A stretch of 64,000 nucleotides of DNA from Streptomyces sp. 130 (GCF_007096885.1 NZ_VJNO01000031.1:1-64000), one strand, 5' to 3'. Positions 48,984 through 57,592 are shown, counted from the stretch's first letter. The notes: a model not told the origin generated them from the letters alone. Program-made: numbers and translations.

Positions 48984-49973
48984 ATGCGCATCGGACTCAT
49001 CGGAACGGGCCGCATCGGCGCCTTCCACGCCGCCACCCTCGCCGCCCTGCCCGCCGTCGACCGCCTCGTCCTGCACGACGCCGTCGAGCAGCAGGCCCGC
49101 GAGCTGGCCGGGAAGCTGGGCGCCGACTGGGCGGACGGCCTGGACGCGCTGCTCGGCTCCGGCCTGGACGGGGTCGTGATCGCCGCCCCCACCGCCGTCC
49201 ACGACACGCTCATCCGCGCGGCGGTCGCCGCCGGGGTGCCCGTCTTCTGCGAGAAGCCGGTCGCCGCCGGCCTCGAAGCCACCCGCGCCCTGCTGGCCGA
49301 CATCGCCGGCTCCGGGGTGCCGCTCCAGGTCGGCTTCCAGCGCCGCTTCGACGCCGGGTACACCGCCCTGCGCGACGCGGTCGCCGCCGGGGAGCTGGGC
49401 TGGCTGCACACCGTGCGGGCGTGCACCGCGGACCCGGCGCCCCCGCCGGCCGGATATCTGCCGCTGTCCGGCGGCATCTTCCGGGACTGCGCCGTGCACG
49501 ACTTCGACAGCGTCCGCTGGGTCACCGGCCGCGAGGTCGTGGAGGTCGGCGCCACCGGGGCCAACCGGGGCGACGCCGCCTTCGCGGCTGCCGGAGACGT
49601 CGATACCGCGGTCGCCGTCCTCACGCTCGACGACGGCACCCTCGTCAGCTGCACGGCCACCCGCTACAACGGCGCTGGATACGACGCGCGCATGGAACTC
49701 GCCGGATCGCGGTCCACGCTGGCCACCGGGTACGGCGACCGCGCGCCCCTGCGGACCACCGCCGGCGGGCCGCCGCCCGGAGCCGCCCCGTACGACGGGT
49801 TCCTCAGCCGCTTCCACGACGCGTACGTCGCCGAGATGGCGGCCTTCACCGAGGTCGCGGCCGGGCTCCGGCCCAGCCCCTGCACCGGGGCCGACGCCCT
49901 GGCCGCGCTGTTGGTCGCGGAGGCCGCCGACCGCTCGCGGCGCACGGGCCGGCCGGTGCGCGTGGGGCGGTGA
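48984..49973 (+). CDS. Gfo/Idh/MocA family oxidoreductase, inositol-dehydrogenase-like
   Basis: A 329-residue NAD(P)-dependent sugar or polyol dehydrogenase. The Rossmann motif is MRIGLIGTGRIGAFHAATL, and the conserved EKP motif is VFCEKPVAAGLE. The C-terminal substrate region has GGIFRDCAVHDFDSVRWVTG, with the conserved Asp-x3-His pattern of myo-inositol 2-dehydrogenases (IolG). Such enzymes oxidise myo-inositol to scyllo-inosose, though others act on different sugars. GGAGG precedes the ATG at 48984. The GntR gene lies divergently upstream. Confidence 0.9.
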   Translation: MRIGLIGTGRIGAFHAATLAALPAVDRLVLHDAVEQQARELAGKLGADWADGLDALLGSGLDGVVIAAPTAVHDTLIRAAVAAGVPVFCEKPVAAGLEATRALLADIAGSGVPLQVGFQRRFDAGYTALRDAVAAGELGWLHTVRACTADPAPPPAGYLPLSGGIFRDCAVHDFDSVRWVTGREVVEVGATGANRGDAAFAAAGDVDTAVAVLTLDDGTLVSCTATRYNGAGYDARMELAGSRSTLATGYGDRAPLRTTAGGPPPGAAPYDGFLSRFHDAYVAEMAAFTEVAAGLRPSPCTGADALAALLVAEAADRSRRTGRPVRVGR

Positions 49974-50053
49974 GGGCGGAGGCGGGCCGGGGTGAGGTGC
50001 CGAACGAACGTCTGGTTACCATATGAGCGCCGCCTAGCTCGAAAGATAAACCT

Positions 50054-51499
50054 GTGACTGTCAATGACGACGCGTTCACCAACTGGAAGAACCGCGAGGA
50101 GATCGCGGAATCGATGATTCCGATCATCGGCAAGCTGCACCGCGAGCGGGACGTCACCGTCCTCCTGCACAGCCGCTCGCTGGTGAACAAATCGGTGGTG
50201 AGCATCCTCAAGACCCACCGATTCGCCCGGCAGATCGACGGCGCGGAGCTCTCGGTCACCGAGACCCTGCCCTTCCTCCAGGCCCTCACCACCCTCGACC
50301 TGGGCCCCTCCCAGATCGACATCGGCATGCTCGCCGCCACCCACAAGGCCGACGACCGCGGCCTCAGCGCGGCCGAGTTCACCGCGGAGGCCGTCGCCGG
50401 CGCCACCGGGGACAACAAGATCGAGCGCCGCGAGGCGCGCGACGTCGTCCTCTACGGCTTCGGCCGCATCGGCCGCCTGCTCGCCCGGCTGCTCATCGAG
50501 AAGGCCGGCTCAGGCAACGGCCTGCGGCTGCGCGCCATCGTGGTCCGCAAGGGAGCGGGCCAGGACATCGTCAAGCGCGCCTCGCTGCTGCGCCGCGACT
50601 CCATCCACGGCCAGTTCCAGGGCACGATCACCGTGGACGAGGCCAACGACCGGATCATCGCCAACGGCAACGAGATCCAGGTCATCTACTCCGACGACCC
50701 GACCGCCGTCGACTACACCGTCCACGGCATCCACGACGCCATCCTCATCGACAACACCGGCAAGTGGCGCGACCGCGAGGGCCTGTCCAAGCACCTGCGC
50801 CCCGGCATCGCCAAGGTCGTGCTCACCGCCCCCGGCAAGGGCGACGTCCTCAACGTCGTGCACGGCGTCAACCACGACATGATCAAGCCGGACGAGCAGA
50901 TCATCTCCTGCGCCTCCTGCACCACCAACGCCATCGTGCCGCCGCTGAAGGCGATGGCCGACGAGTACGGCGTCCTGCGCGGACACGTGGAGACCATCCA
51001 CTCCTTCACCAACGACCAGAACCTGCTGGACAACTACCACGGCTCCGACCGCCGTGGCCGCTCCGCGCCGCTCAACATGGTCATCACCGAGACGGGCGCC
51101 GCCTCCGCCGTCGCGAAGGCGCTGCCCGACCTCAAGGCGACCATCACGGGCAGCTCGATCCGCGTCCCCGTTCCGGACGTCTCGATCGCCATCCTCAGCC
51201 TGAAGCTGGGCCGCGAGACCACCCGCACCGAGGTCCTCGACCACCTCCGAGAGGTCTCGCTCACCTCCCCGCTCAAGCGGCAGATCGACTTCACGACCGC
51301 CCCCGACGCGGTGTCCAGCGACTTCATCGGCTCACGCCACGCCTCCATCGTCGACGCCGGCCCCACCCAGGTCGACGGCGACAACGCGATCCTCTACCTC
51401 TGGTACGACAACGAGTTCGGCTACTCGTGCCAGGTCATCCGGGTCGTGCAGTACGTCTCCGGCGTCGAGTACCCCACGTATCCCGTGCCGGTCGCCTGA
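50054..51499 (+). CDS. gap: Glyceraldehyde-3-phosphate dehydrogenase, long form
   Basis: A 481-residue GAPDH paralogue. The first ~125 residues (FTNWKNREEIAESMIPIIGKL onward) are an extension absent from the ~335-residue housekeeping enzyme. The core then shows the Rossmann motif LYGFGRIGRLLARLL and the active site ISCASCTTNAIVPPL with the nucleophile at Cys289. The C-terminal LYLWYDNEFGYSCQVIRVVQY is also conserved. This two-part architecture is common in actinobacteria, where a glycolytic copy is separate; a gluconeogenic or alternative role is possible. Start GTG at 50054. A 15-bp hairpin ends it. Confidence 0.93.
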   Translation: MTVNDDAFTNWKNREEIAESMIPIIGKLHRERDVTVLLHSRSLVNKSVVSILKTHRFARQIDGAELSVTETLPFLQALTTLDLGPSQIDIGMLAATHKADDRGLSAAEFTAEAVAGATGDNKIERREARDVVLYGFGRIGRLLARLLIEKAGSGNGLRLRAIVVRKGAGQDIVKRASLLRRDSIHGQFQGTITVDEANDRIIANGNEIQVIYSDDPTAVDYTVHGIHDAILIDNTGKWRDREGLSKHLRPGIAKVVLTAPGKGDVLNVVHGVNHDMIKPDEQIISCASCTTNAIVPPLKAMADEYGVLRGHVETIHSFTNDQNLLDNYHGSDRRGRSAPLNMVITETGAASAVAKALPDLKATITGSSIRVPVPDVSIAILSLKLGRETTRTEVLDHLREVSLTSPLKRQIDFTTAPDAVSSDFIGSRHASIVDAGPTQVDGDNAILYLWYDNEFGYSCQVIRVVQYVSGVEYPTYPVPVA

Positions 51500-51507
51500 C
51501 GCACGAC

Positions 51508-51544
51508 GGGTCCCGCCCGCCCGCCGATGGGGCGGGCGGGACCC
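51508..51544. terminator. 15-bp bidirectional terminator
   Basis: GGGTCCCGCCCGCCC and its exact complement enclose GCCGATG in the 50 bases between the convergent gap and EF-G-like genes. It can serve both transcripts. Confidence 0.85.
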
Positions 51545-51549
51545 TTCCG

Positions 51550-53622
51550 TCAGGCCGGGACAACCGGCGCGGGCGCGTATCCCGTGGCCCGGGTGGTGAA
51601 CGTCCCCCGGCCCTGCGTACGGCTGCGCAGCCGCGTCGCGTAACCGAACAGCTCGGCCAGCGGCACCGTCGCCGTGACCACCGACGCGCCGCCCCGCGTG
51701 GTCGAGCCGGAGACCCGGCCGCGCCGGGCGGCCAGGTCGCCCAGCACTCCGCCGACCGCGTCACCGGGCACTGTGACCGTCACCTCGACCACCGGCTCCA
51801 GCAGCACCATCGCGCTCGCCCGCAGGGCCTCCCGCAGCGCGAACCGCCCCGCCGTGCGGAACGCCATCTCCGAGGAGTCCTTGGGATGCGTCGCGCCGTC
51901 GGTCAGCGTCACCCGCACCCCGGTCACCGGATGCCCGCCGAGCGGCCCCTCGGCCAGCGCGTCCCGGCAGCCCGCCTCGACCGCCCGCACATACTCCTGG
52001 GGCACCCGGCCGCCGACGACCGACGAACCGAACGCGAACTCCGCCGCATCCTCGCCCTCCCCCGCCGCCAGCGGTTCGACGTCGATGACGACGTGCGCGA
52101 ACTGCCCGGCCCCGCCGTCCTGTTTGACGTGCCGGTAGACCAGCCCGGACACCCCGCGTACCAGCGTCTCCCGGTGCGCGACCTGCGGCCGGCCGACCCT
52201 GACGTCCAGACCGTGGTCGCGGCGGATCTTCTCCGCGGCCACCTCCAGATGCAGCTCGCCCATGCCCGACAGCACCGTCTGGCCCGTCTCCGCGTCCGTA
52301 CGCACCACGAGCGACGGGTCCTCCTCGGCCAGCCGGACCAGGGCGGCCATCAGCCGCTCGGTGTCCGTGCTCCGCCGCGCCTCCACCGCCACGGACACGA
52401 CCGGGTCGGCCACCGCGGGCGGTTCCAGGACGAGCGGGGCGCCGGGCGCGCACAGCGTGGCACCGGGGCGGACGGCCTTCGGGCCGATGACCGCGACGAT
52501 GTCCCCGGCCACCGCCGCGTCCACGTCCACATGGCGGTCCGCCTGGACCCGCAGGACACGTCCGACGCGCTCACTTCGCCGGGTGGTCGCGTCCAGCACC
52601 GTCTCCCCCTTCCGGACCGTTCCCGAGTACACGCGCAGATACGTCAGCCGGCCCGTCGGGGTCGCGTTCACCTTGAACGCCAGCGCGGCGAACGGCCCCC
52701 GGGGATCGGCGGTCCGCTCCTGCTCCCTCCCGTCGAGCACGCCGCGTACCGGCGGCACGTCGAGCGGGGAGGGCAGGTACGCGACGACCGCCTCCAGCAA
52801 CGGTTCGACACCCCGGTTGCGGTACGCCGAACCGCACAGCACCACGACCCCCTCACCGGTCCGCGTCAGATCCCGCAGCGCCCCGGTCAGCGTCTCGTCC
52901 GAGAGCGCGGAGCGTACGCAGAACTCCTCCAGGGCCGCCGGATGCAGCTCCGCCACCGCCTCCTCCAGCAGCCGCCGGCGCCGGGCGGCCTCCTCGCGCA
53001 GTTCGGCGGGCACCTCGCCCTCCTCGTACGCGTCGGCGCCGTCCGCCCACACCAGGGCGCGCATGCGCACCAGGTCGACCACCCCGCGGAAGGCGTCCTC
53101 GGCCCCGATGGGCAGCTGCACCACGAGCGGGACCGTGTGCAGCCGGTTCCGGATGGAGGCGACCGCGGTGTCCAGGTCCGCGCCGGCCCGGTCCAGCTTG
53201 TTGACGAAGGCGATGCGCGGGACCGAGTGCCGGTCCGCCTGGTGCCACACCGACTCGCTCTGCGGTTCCACCCCGGCGACCGCGTCGAACACCGCGATCG
53301 CGCCGTCGAGCACCCGCAGCGCACGCTCGACCTCGTCGGCGAAGTCGACGTGCCCGGGGGTGTCGATCAGGTTGATCCGGTGACCGTCCCAGGCGCAGCT
53401 GACGGCCGCGGCGAAGATGGTGATGCCCCGGTCGCGTTCCTGGGAGTCGAAGTCCGTGATGGTCGTGCCGTCATGGACCTCACCGCGCTTGTGAGTGGTG
53501 CCGGTGGTGTAGAGGATGCGCTCCGTCACGGTGGTCTTGCCGGCGTCGACGTGGGCGAGGATGCCCAGGTTGCGGACGGTGGTGAGAGCGGTGACGGGGG
53601 AGAGGTGCTGGTGGGTACGCAC
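51550..53622 (-). CDS. Elongation factor G-like GTPase (paralogue)
   Basis: A 690-residue translational GTPase of the EF-G family. The P-loop is AHVDAGKTTVTERIL, G2 lies in ERDRGITIFAAAVS, G3 is DTPGHVDF and G4 is NKLDRAG. Later domains include GMGELHLEVAAEKIRR and the domain IV/V regions (KQDGGAGQFAHVVIDVEP, VTVTVPGDAVGGVLGDLAARRG). It is not in a str operon, so it is a secondary EF-G; homologues act in ribosome recycling, antibiotic tolerance or redox-stress protection. Start GTG at 53622, with AAAGG upstream. Confidence 0.9.
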   Translation of the reverse strand: MRTHQHLSPVTALTTVRNLGILAHVDAGKTTVTERILYTTGTTHKRGEVHDGTTITDFDSQERDRGITIFAAAVSCAWDGHRINLIDTPGHVDFADEVERALRVLDGAIAVFDAVAGVEPQSESVWHQADRHSVPRIAFVNKLDRAGADLDTAVASIRNRLHTVPLVVQLPIGAEDAFRGVVDLVRMRALVWADGADAYEEGEVPAELREEAARRRRLLEEAVAELHPAALEEFCVRSALSDETLTGALRDLTRTGEGVVVLCGSAYRNRGVEPLLEAVVAYLPSPLDVPPVRGVLDGREQERTADPRGPFAALAFKVNATPTGRLTYLRVYSGTVRKGETVLDATTRRSERVGRVLRVQADRHVDVDAAVAGDIVAVIGPKAVRPGATLCAPGAPLVLEPPAVADPVVSVAVEARRSTDTERLMAALVRLAEEDPSLVVRTDAETGQTVLSGMGELHLEVAAEKIRRDHGLDVRVGRPQVAHRETLVRGVSGLVYRHVKQDGGAGQFAHVVIDVEPLAAGEGEDAAEFAFGSSVVGGRVPQEYVRAVEAGCRDALAEGPLGGHPVTGVRVTLTDGATHPKDSSEMAFRTAGRFALREALRASAMVLLEPVVEVTVTVPGDAVGGVLGDLAARRGRVSGSTTRGGASVVTATVPLAELFGYATRLRSRTQGRGTFTTRATGYAPAPVVPA

Positions 53623-53924
53623 GGCCGGTGGCCTTTCGGGATGAGCCGGAAGAAGACGGCGCGATACCCCCGGACGAAGCGGCCCGGACGCGGGCCTGCG
53701 AGGCCCGCCGGAATGACTGGGTGTCAGAAGAACTGTGGGGCCCGGGTGTTCGTCACGGGGTCCGGGGCCGGCCGCGCAGCCGGCGCCGGGCGGCGCGAGA
53801 CACCAGGATCACCTCGAACCGCGACGGGGGGACGACGGCGGCGGTGCGGTGGCGCACGGCGGTCTCCCCTCAACGGTCACGGCGGACGCGCCGGCGGACG
53901 GCCGGCGCGCGGTGTACGGCGAGT

Positions 53925-54224
53925 CTAGGGAAGGCGTGCCGGGCGGGGGAACCGGTTTTCCGGCCGCCGGGTGAGACCGCCCGGCGGCCGGACCGCCGCA
54001 CGGCACCGGCGCAGGGCGCTCCGGCCGCAGCCGCGCCACTCGGCGGGCGACGGGCCCACGCCCCGGCCGCCCCGGGTGATCAGGGCGTTCACCGGGGTGT
54101 GCGGGTCCAGGGCCATCGTGCGCGCGAACAGCACGCCGATGACGAGCGGGGCGAGCGAGAGGGCCAGAGCGGTCCCGGCACTGGTGACGTGCCGGATACG
54201 GAGGCGCTGCGGGTCGGGAGCCAT
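53925..54224 (-). CDS. Possible small membrane protein
   Basis: A 99-residue frame of unknown function. The first half is plausible: a basic start (MAPDPQRLRIRHV), one transmembrane helix (AGTALALSLAPLVIGVLFA) and TMALDPHTPVNALIT. The second half is Arg/Pro-rich and may not be coding. Third positions are GC-rich in the first half. The ribosome-binding site before the ATG at 54224 is weak. Together with the empty 53623-53924 stretch it lies in a ~700-base region without any recognised gene. Confidence 0.4.
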   Translation of the reverse strand: MAPDPQRLRIRHVTSAGTALALSLAPLVIGVLFARTMALDPHTPVNALITRGGRGVGPSPAEWRGCGRSALRRCRAAVRPPGGLTRRPENRFPRPARLP

Positions 54225-54327
54225 GACACCAGTTCACCGGCGGCGCCCCGGTACGGGATCGGCGGACGTACTCAGACCGTACGGCCCGGATACTCACCCG
54301 GGCCGTACGGTATGCCCCGGCGCGGGC

Positions 54328-55263
54328 TCACGCGTTGGTGCCGGAGCCCCCGCCCGACGCCGCCTTGATGCCCTTGGTGATCTTGTCCAGGACGGACAGC
54401 GAGGGCGCCTTGCTGTTGATGTCGAAGCCGGAGCGGACCACCACCAGCATGTCCTTGGCCAGCGGGGACGGGAACGCCAGGGACTCGACGTAGCCGTCGT
54501 CGCCGTTCTTCGTCACCACCTTCCAGCGCACCCGGTAGCCCTGCTGCCCGGCCACCGTGACCGCCTCGGACTTCAGCTCCTCGTGCGAGGTGATGCCGCC
54601 GTAGATCTCCTCGCCGTAGGAGTCGTTCGCGTTGGCCTCGATGTCCTTCTCGGCGGTGGCCTTCGCGGTCTTGGTGGTCAGCTCCAGCGCCTCGGCCGGG
54701 GCGGAGAAGATCCCGCCGCGCACGCACTTCTGCTCGGTGTCACCGGGGCAGGTGTAGGACCCGGTGGTCACCCCGGCGCCCATGCCCGACTCGCCCTCCC
54801 AGCCGTCGAGGACCGGGATGCTGATGCCGCTGGCCAGGTCCGTCGCGTAACCGTCCTCGATCTGCGGCTGACCCTGCTCCGGGGACTCGCTTCCGCCGCC
54901 GTTGCCGCCGTCGCCGCGCCCGTCACCGTTTCCGCCGCCGCCGCCGCCGCCGCTGCCGCCGCCGCGCTGCCGGGCGGGTCCGGGGGAGGGGGAGCCGGAC
55001 GGGGCGGTGGCGGCGGTGTCGCTCTTGCCGTCGGAGTCGTCCGTCAGCAGGTAGACGCCGCCCCCGATCGCGGCGAGCACCACCACCGCGGCGGTGATGC
55101 CCGCCCCGATGCGTATCCGTCGGCTGCGGACGGCCGCCGGCGGTACGCGCAGATGGTCGGTCCACTGGGTGCCGTCCCACCAGCGCTCGTAGCGGGGGCC
55201 AAATCCTGAATACCCGGGGTCTGGATGCCAGCCGGGCGGGCTCGTCTGGGTCACGCCCGACAC
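54328..55263 (-). CDS. DUF2510 domain membrane protein
   Basis: A 311-residue membrane-anchored protein of unknown function. The N-terminal DUF2510 domain is PPGWHPDPGYSGFGPRYERW then WDGTQWTDHLR, a short Trp-rich module frequent in actinobacteria. One transmembrane helix follows (IGAGITAAVVVLAAIGGGVYLL), then a Gly/Ser/Pro-rich low-complexity linker (long Gly run). An extracytoplasmic domain with a likely disulfide pair (YTCPGDTEQKC) completes it. Start is GTG at 55263, or GTG nine bases downstream at 55254; neither has a clear ribosome-binding site, so the transcript may be leaderless. It is divergent from the methyltransferase. Confidence 0.88.
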   Translation of the reverse strand: MSGVTQTSPPGWHPDPGYSGFGPRYERWWDGTQWTDHLRVPPAAVRSRRIRIGAGITAAVVVLAAIGGGVYLLTDDSDGKSDTAATAPSGSPSPGPARQRGGGSGGGGGGGNGDGRGDGGNGGGSESPEQGQPQIEDGYATDLASGISIPVLDGWEGESGMGAGVTTGSYTCPGDTEQKCVRGGIFSAPAEALELTTKTAKATAEKDIEANANDSYGEEIYGGITSHEELKSEAVTVAGQQGYRVRWKVVTKNGDDGYVESLAFPSPLAKDMLVVVRSGFDINSKAPSLSVLDKITKGIKAASGGGSGTNA

Positions 55264-55339
55264 CGTAACCGGACTGCCTGAGAATCCTATGAACCGGGTG
55301 GACGCTTCTCACCGGCCGGCCGCCCGCATCTGCTTCCCT

Positions 55340-55356
55340 CCTTGGTCTAGACAAGT
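55340..55356. promoter_or_regulatory. DasR-like (dre) operator
   Basis: CTTGGTCTAGACAAGT resembles the GntR/DasR dre consensus I recall (ACTGGTCTAGACCACT), keeping the central GGTCTAGAC. It lies ~75 bases upstream of the methyltransferase ATG at 55430 and ~80 bases upstream of the divergent DUF2510 gene. Confidence 0.5.
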
Positions 55357-55429
55357 GGAGGGGGTGTCACTAGCATCCGCCGACGAGGCGCGGCGGACCG
55401 GCCTGACCGCGCCCAGAAGTGAGGGCCCC

Positions 55430-56170
55430 ATGGAAGCGACCGCCCCCGACCGTCGTTTCGCCGAGGACTACCGCCTTGCCCGGGAGATACCGCGCGACGG
55501 ACTGACCGCCTGGCGCGCGGCCGTCGCCGCCGAGGTGGAACTCGCACCGGGCGACACCCTCCTGGACGTGGGCGCAGGCACCGGCTCCTTCGCCTCCGCC
55601 TTCGGCGACTGGTTCGGCGTCCGGGTCCTGGCCGTCGAACCGTCCGCCGCCCTGCGGGAGTTGATCCCCCGGACCGGACTGATCGAGGCGCTGGACGGGC
55701 GGGCCGAGGCGCTGCCGGTGCCGGACGGCTGCGCGGACGCGGCCTGGCTGGGCTCGGTCGTCCACCACATCGACGATCTGCCCGCCGCCGCACGGGAGTT
55801 GCGCAGGGCCCTGAAGCCCGGCGCCCCCGTGCTCATCCGCAACTCGTTCCCCGGCCGGTGCGCCCGGGACCTGCGGGTGCGGTTCTTCCCCGGTGCCGAG
55901 CGCATCGTGGACGGCTACCCGACGGTGGAGCAGACGTGCGCCGCGTTCGCCGGGGCCGGATTCACCCGCGTCGCCCTGCACGCGGTCCCGCAGGAGAGCG
56001 CGCCGAGCCTCGCCGCCTTCGCCGACCGGATCAGACGGGACGCCGACGCGAAGCTGCGCGGCCTCGGCGACGACGAGTTCGAGCGCGGGATGCGCCGGCT
56101 GCGTACGGCGGCCGAGCAGGAACCGGACCGGCCCGCCGTGAGCTGGATGGACCTGCTGGTCCTGGTCTGA
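55430..56170 (+). CDS. Class I SAM-dependent methyltransferase
   Basis: A 246-residue methyltransferase with the standard Rossmann-type fold. Motif I is TLLDVGAGTGSFASAFGDWF, the adenosine-binding acidic residue lies in VLAVEPSAAL, and the post-I region includes EALPVPDGCADAAWLGSVVHHI. It resembles UbiE/MenG-type small-molecule methyltransferases but the substrate is unknown. The ATG at 55430 is the best match to family starts; an open frame extends upstream but shows no similarity. A dre-like sequence lies in the promoter region. An NTF2-like gene follows 32 bases downstream. Confidence 0.9.
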   Translation: MEATAPDRRFAEDYRLAREIPRDGLTAWRAAVAAEVELAPGDTLLDVGAGTGSFASAFGDWFGVRVLAVEPSAALRELIPRTGLIEALDGRAEALPVPDGCADAAWLGSVVHHIDDLPAAARELRRALKPGAPVLIRNSFPGRCARDLRVRFFPGAERIVDGYPTVEQTCAAFAGAGFTRVALHAVPQESAPSLAAFADRIRRDADAKLRGLGDDEFERGMRRLRTAAEQEPDRPAVSWMDLLVLV

Positions 56171-56202
56171 CGGCGCGCGCCGCCGACGTAGAGTCGGGCC
56201 GC

Positions 56203-56622
56203 ATGAAACCCAGCGACGAGGAGGGGCGGGCCGTACGGGCCGCCATGGCGGGCGAACTGCGGCTGCTCGACCCGGCGGTACGGGCGTCGCCCGAGGCGGT
56301 GACGGAACTCCTCGACCCGGAGTTCACCGAGTTCGGCGCGTCCGGACGCCGCTACGACCGCGCCTCGATTCTGGCCGTCACCTCCGCCGTCGAGGAGGGC
56401 GGCCCCGGCCCGGACGTCTCCGAGCTCTCCGGCACCCTGCTCGCCCCGGACCTGGTCCACCTGACGTACGTCACCGAGCGGGACGGCCGGCTGTACAGGC
56501 GCAGTTCGCTGTGGCGCAGGACCGGTGAGCAGTGGCGGATGTACTTCCACCAGGGCACCCCGGCAGGTCCCGCGCGGGCCGCCGCCGGGAATCCGGCGGA
56601 CACCCCCGGCGGCGCCGCGTAG
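56203..56622 (+). CDS. NTF2-like/DUF4440 protein
   Basis: A 139-residue small protein of the NTF2-like superfamily (DUF4440). Characteristic features are EGRAVRAAMAGELRLLDPAVRASPEAVTELLDPEFTEFGASGRRYDRA and the paired strands VHLTYVTERDGRLYRRSSLWRRTGEQWRMYFHQGTP. The fold makes a cone-shaped pocket used by enzymes or binding proteins; no catalytic residues can be assigned. The ATG at 56203 follows the methyltransferase closely, so cotranscription is likely. The last ~20 residues are Ala/Pro-rich. Confidence 0.88.
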   Translation: MKPSDEEGRAVRAAMAGELRLLDPAVRASPEAVTELLDPEFTEFGASGRRYDRASILAVTSAVEEGGPGPDVSELSGTLLAPDLVHLTYVTERDGRLYRRSSLWRRTGEQWRMYFHQGTPAGPARAAAGNPADTPGGAA

Positions 56623-56672
56623 ACGCGACCGCCGCGCGCCGGCGTGACGTACCGACCGGCGGTGCCTCCGTC

Positions 56673-56687
56673 TGTGGTCCGACCACA
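56673..56687. promoter_or_regulatory. LutR-type operator upstream of FadR-family regulator
   Basis: TGTGGTCCGACCACA is a perfect 15-base palindrome of the TGGTC-n-GACCA type used by FadR/LldR regulators. It lies 50 bases upstream of the regulator ATG and matches the copy before lutA (57578-57592). A second palindrome, ACACACCGTGTGT, overlaps its right end. Confidence 0.85.
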
Positions 56688-56709
56688 CACCGTGTGTGAC
56701 ATAGTGGGA

Positions 56710-56725
56710 TGTTCCGACCGGAACA
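56710..56725. promoter_or_regulatory. Inverted repeat TGTTCC-GACC-GGAACA
   Basis: A perfect 6-base inverted repeat with a GACC spacer between the LutR-type operator and the regulator ATG. It could be a second regulator site or an RNA hairpin just before the ribosome-binding site AGAGGA. Confidence 0.45.
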
Positions 56726-56736
56726 GAGGATGGCCC

Positions 56737-57471
56737 ATGCCCGTCGACTGGGAGCCCGTACGGCAGTCGCGCACACACGAACTGGTGCTCCAGAGCATCG
56801 AGCAGCGGGTGTGCGCCGGCGACCTGAAGGCCGGTGACCGCCTGCCGCCCGAACGGGAACTCGCCCCCGTCCTGGGGGTGAGCCGGTCGGCGCTCCGCGA
56901 GGCGCTGCGGGTGCTGGAGACCATCGGCGTGCTGGTCGCCCAGCCGGGCCGGGGGCCGGACGCGGGCGCCCGCATCGTCCGCAACCCCGACGACGCGCTC
57001 GGCCGGCTGCTCCGGCTCCACTTCGCCCTCGGCAGCTACAGCCTGGGGGACATGCTGGAGGCCCGGGTCGTGCTGGAGCGGTCCAGTTTTGAAGCGGCCG
57101 CGGCGCACGCGGCGGCGGCCGATCTGGACGAGGCCGGGGACCTGGTCGCGCGCATGGCGGCGCCGGGTGTCGGGGTGCCCGAGTTCAACGACCTGGACAC
57201 CCGGTTCCACGTCCGGATCGCCCGCAGCTCGGGCAACGCGCTGACCTCGACGCTCACCTCCGCCGTCCGCGAGTCCGTCCGGCCGCTGATCCTGCGCGCA
57301 CTGGAGGCGGAGCCCGACTGGCCGGCCACCGCCGCCGCACTCAACGCGGACCACGCCGAGCTGCTGCGGCTGGTCCGCGCGGGTGACGGGGCGCGGGCCG
57401 CGGACCTGGTCGAGACCCACATCAGGGGGCTGCACGGCACCCTGGTGGACGCCCCGGTCGCCGACGCCTGA
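56737..57471 (+). CDS. FadR/GntR family regulator of lactate utilisation (LutR/LldR-like)
   Basis: A 244-residue repressor. The winged helix runs from about residue 9: QSRTHELVLQSIEQRVCAGDLKAGDRLPPERELAPVLGVSRSALREALRVLETIGVLV. The C-terminal FCD all-helical domain shows the metal/effector residues in DMLEARVVLERSSFE and FNDLDTRFHVRIARSSGN, typical of LldR-type sensors of lactate. AGAGGA precedes the ATG at 56737. Identical-type palindromes upstream of this gene and of lutA show that it most likely represses both itself and lutABC, with lactate relieving repression (inference). Confidence 0.9.
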   Translation: MPVDWEPVRQSRTHELVLQSIEQRVCAGDLKAGDRLPPERELAPVLGVSRSALREALRVLETIGVLVAQPGRGPDAGARIVRNPDDALGRLLRLHFALGSYSLGDMLEARVVLERSSFEAAAAHAAAADLDEAGDLVARMAAPGVGVPEFNDLDTRFHVRIARSSGNALTSTLTSAVRESVRPLILRALEAEPDWPATAAALNADHAELLRLVRAGDGARAADLVETHIRGLHGTLVDAPVADA

Positions 57472-57482
57472 CCCGTACGCCG

Positions 57483-57531
57483 AAGAGCCGCCGCGCCGAC
57501 GCCCGCATCCGGGGTCCGCGCTGCGGCTCTT
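57483..57531 (+). terminator. Weak terminator after FadR-type gene
   Basis: AAGAGCCGC and GCGGCTCTT form a 9-bp stem with a 31-base GC-rich loop, starting 12 bases after the regulator stop and ending in TTTC. Confidence 0.5.
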
Positions 57532-57577
57532 TCGCGTACCCGCGGAGTCCCCAGACAGGCCCTAGGCATGAGCGTAG

Positions 57578-57592
57578 TATGGTCGGACCATA
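57578..57592. promoter_or_regulatory. LutR-type operator upstream of lutA
   Basis: TATGGTCGGACCATA, a perfect 15-base palindrome sharing the TGGTC-n-GACCA core with 56673-56687. It lies about 48 bases before the lutA ATG, in the expected promoter position. Confidence 0.88.

Noticed and set aside
53809..54297. Minus-strand frame in the gap after the EF-G-like gene
   Set aside because: Arg/Pro-rich translation without hydrophobic or conserved segments; the neighbouring smaller frame at 53925-54224 is more plausible.
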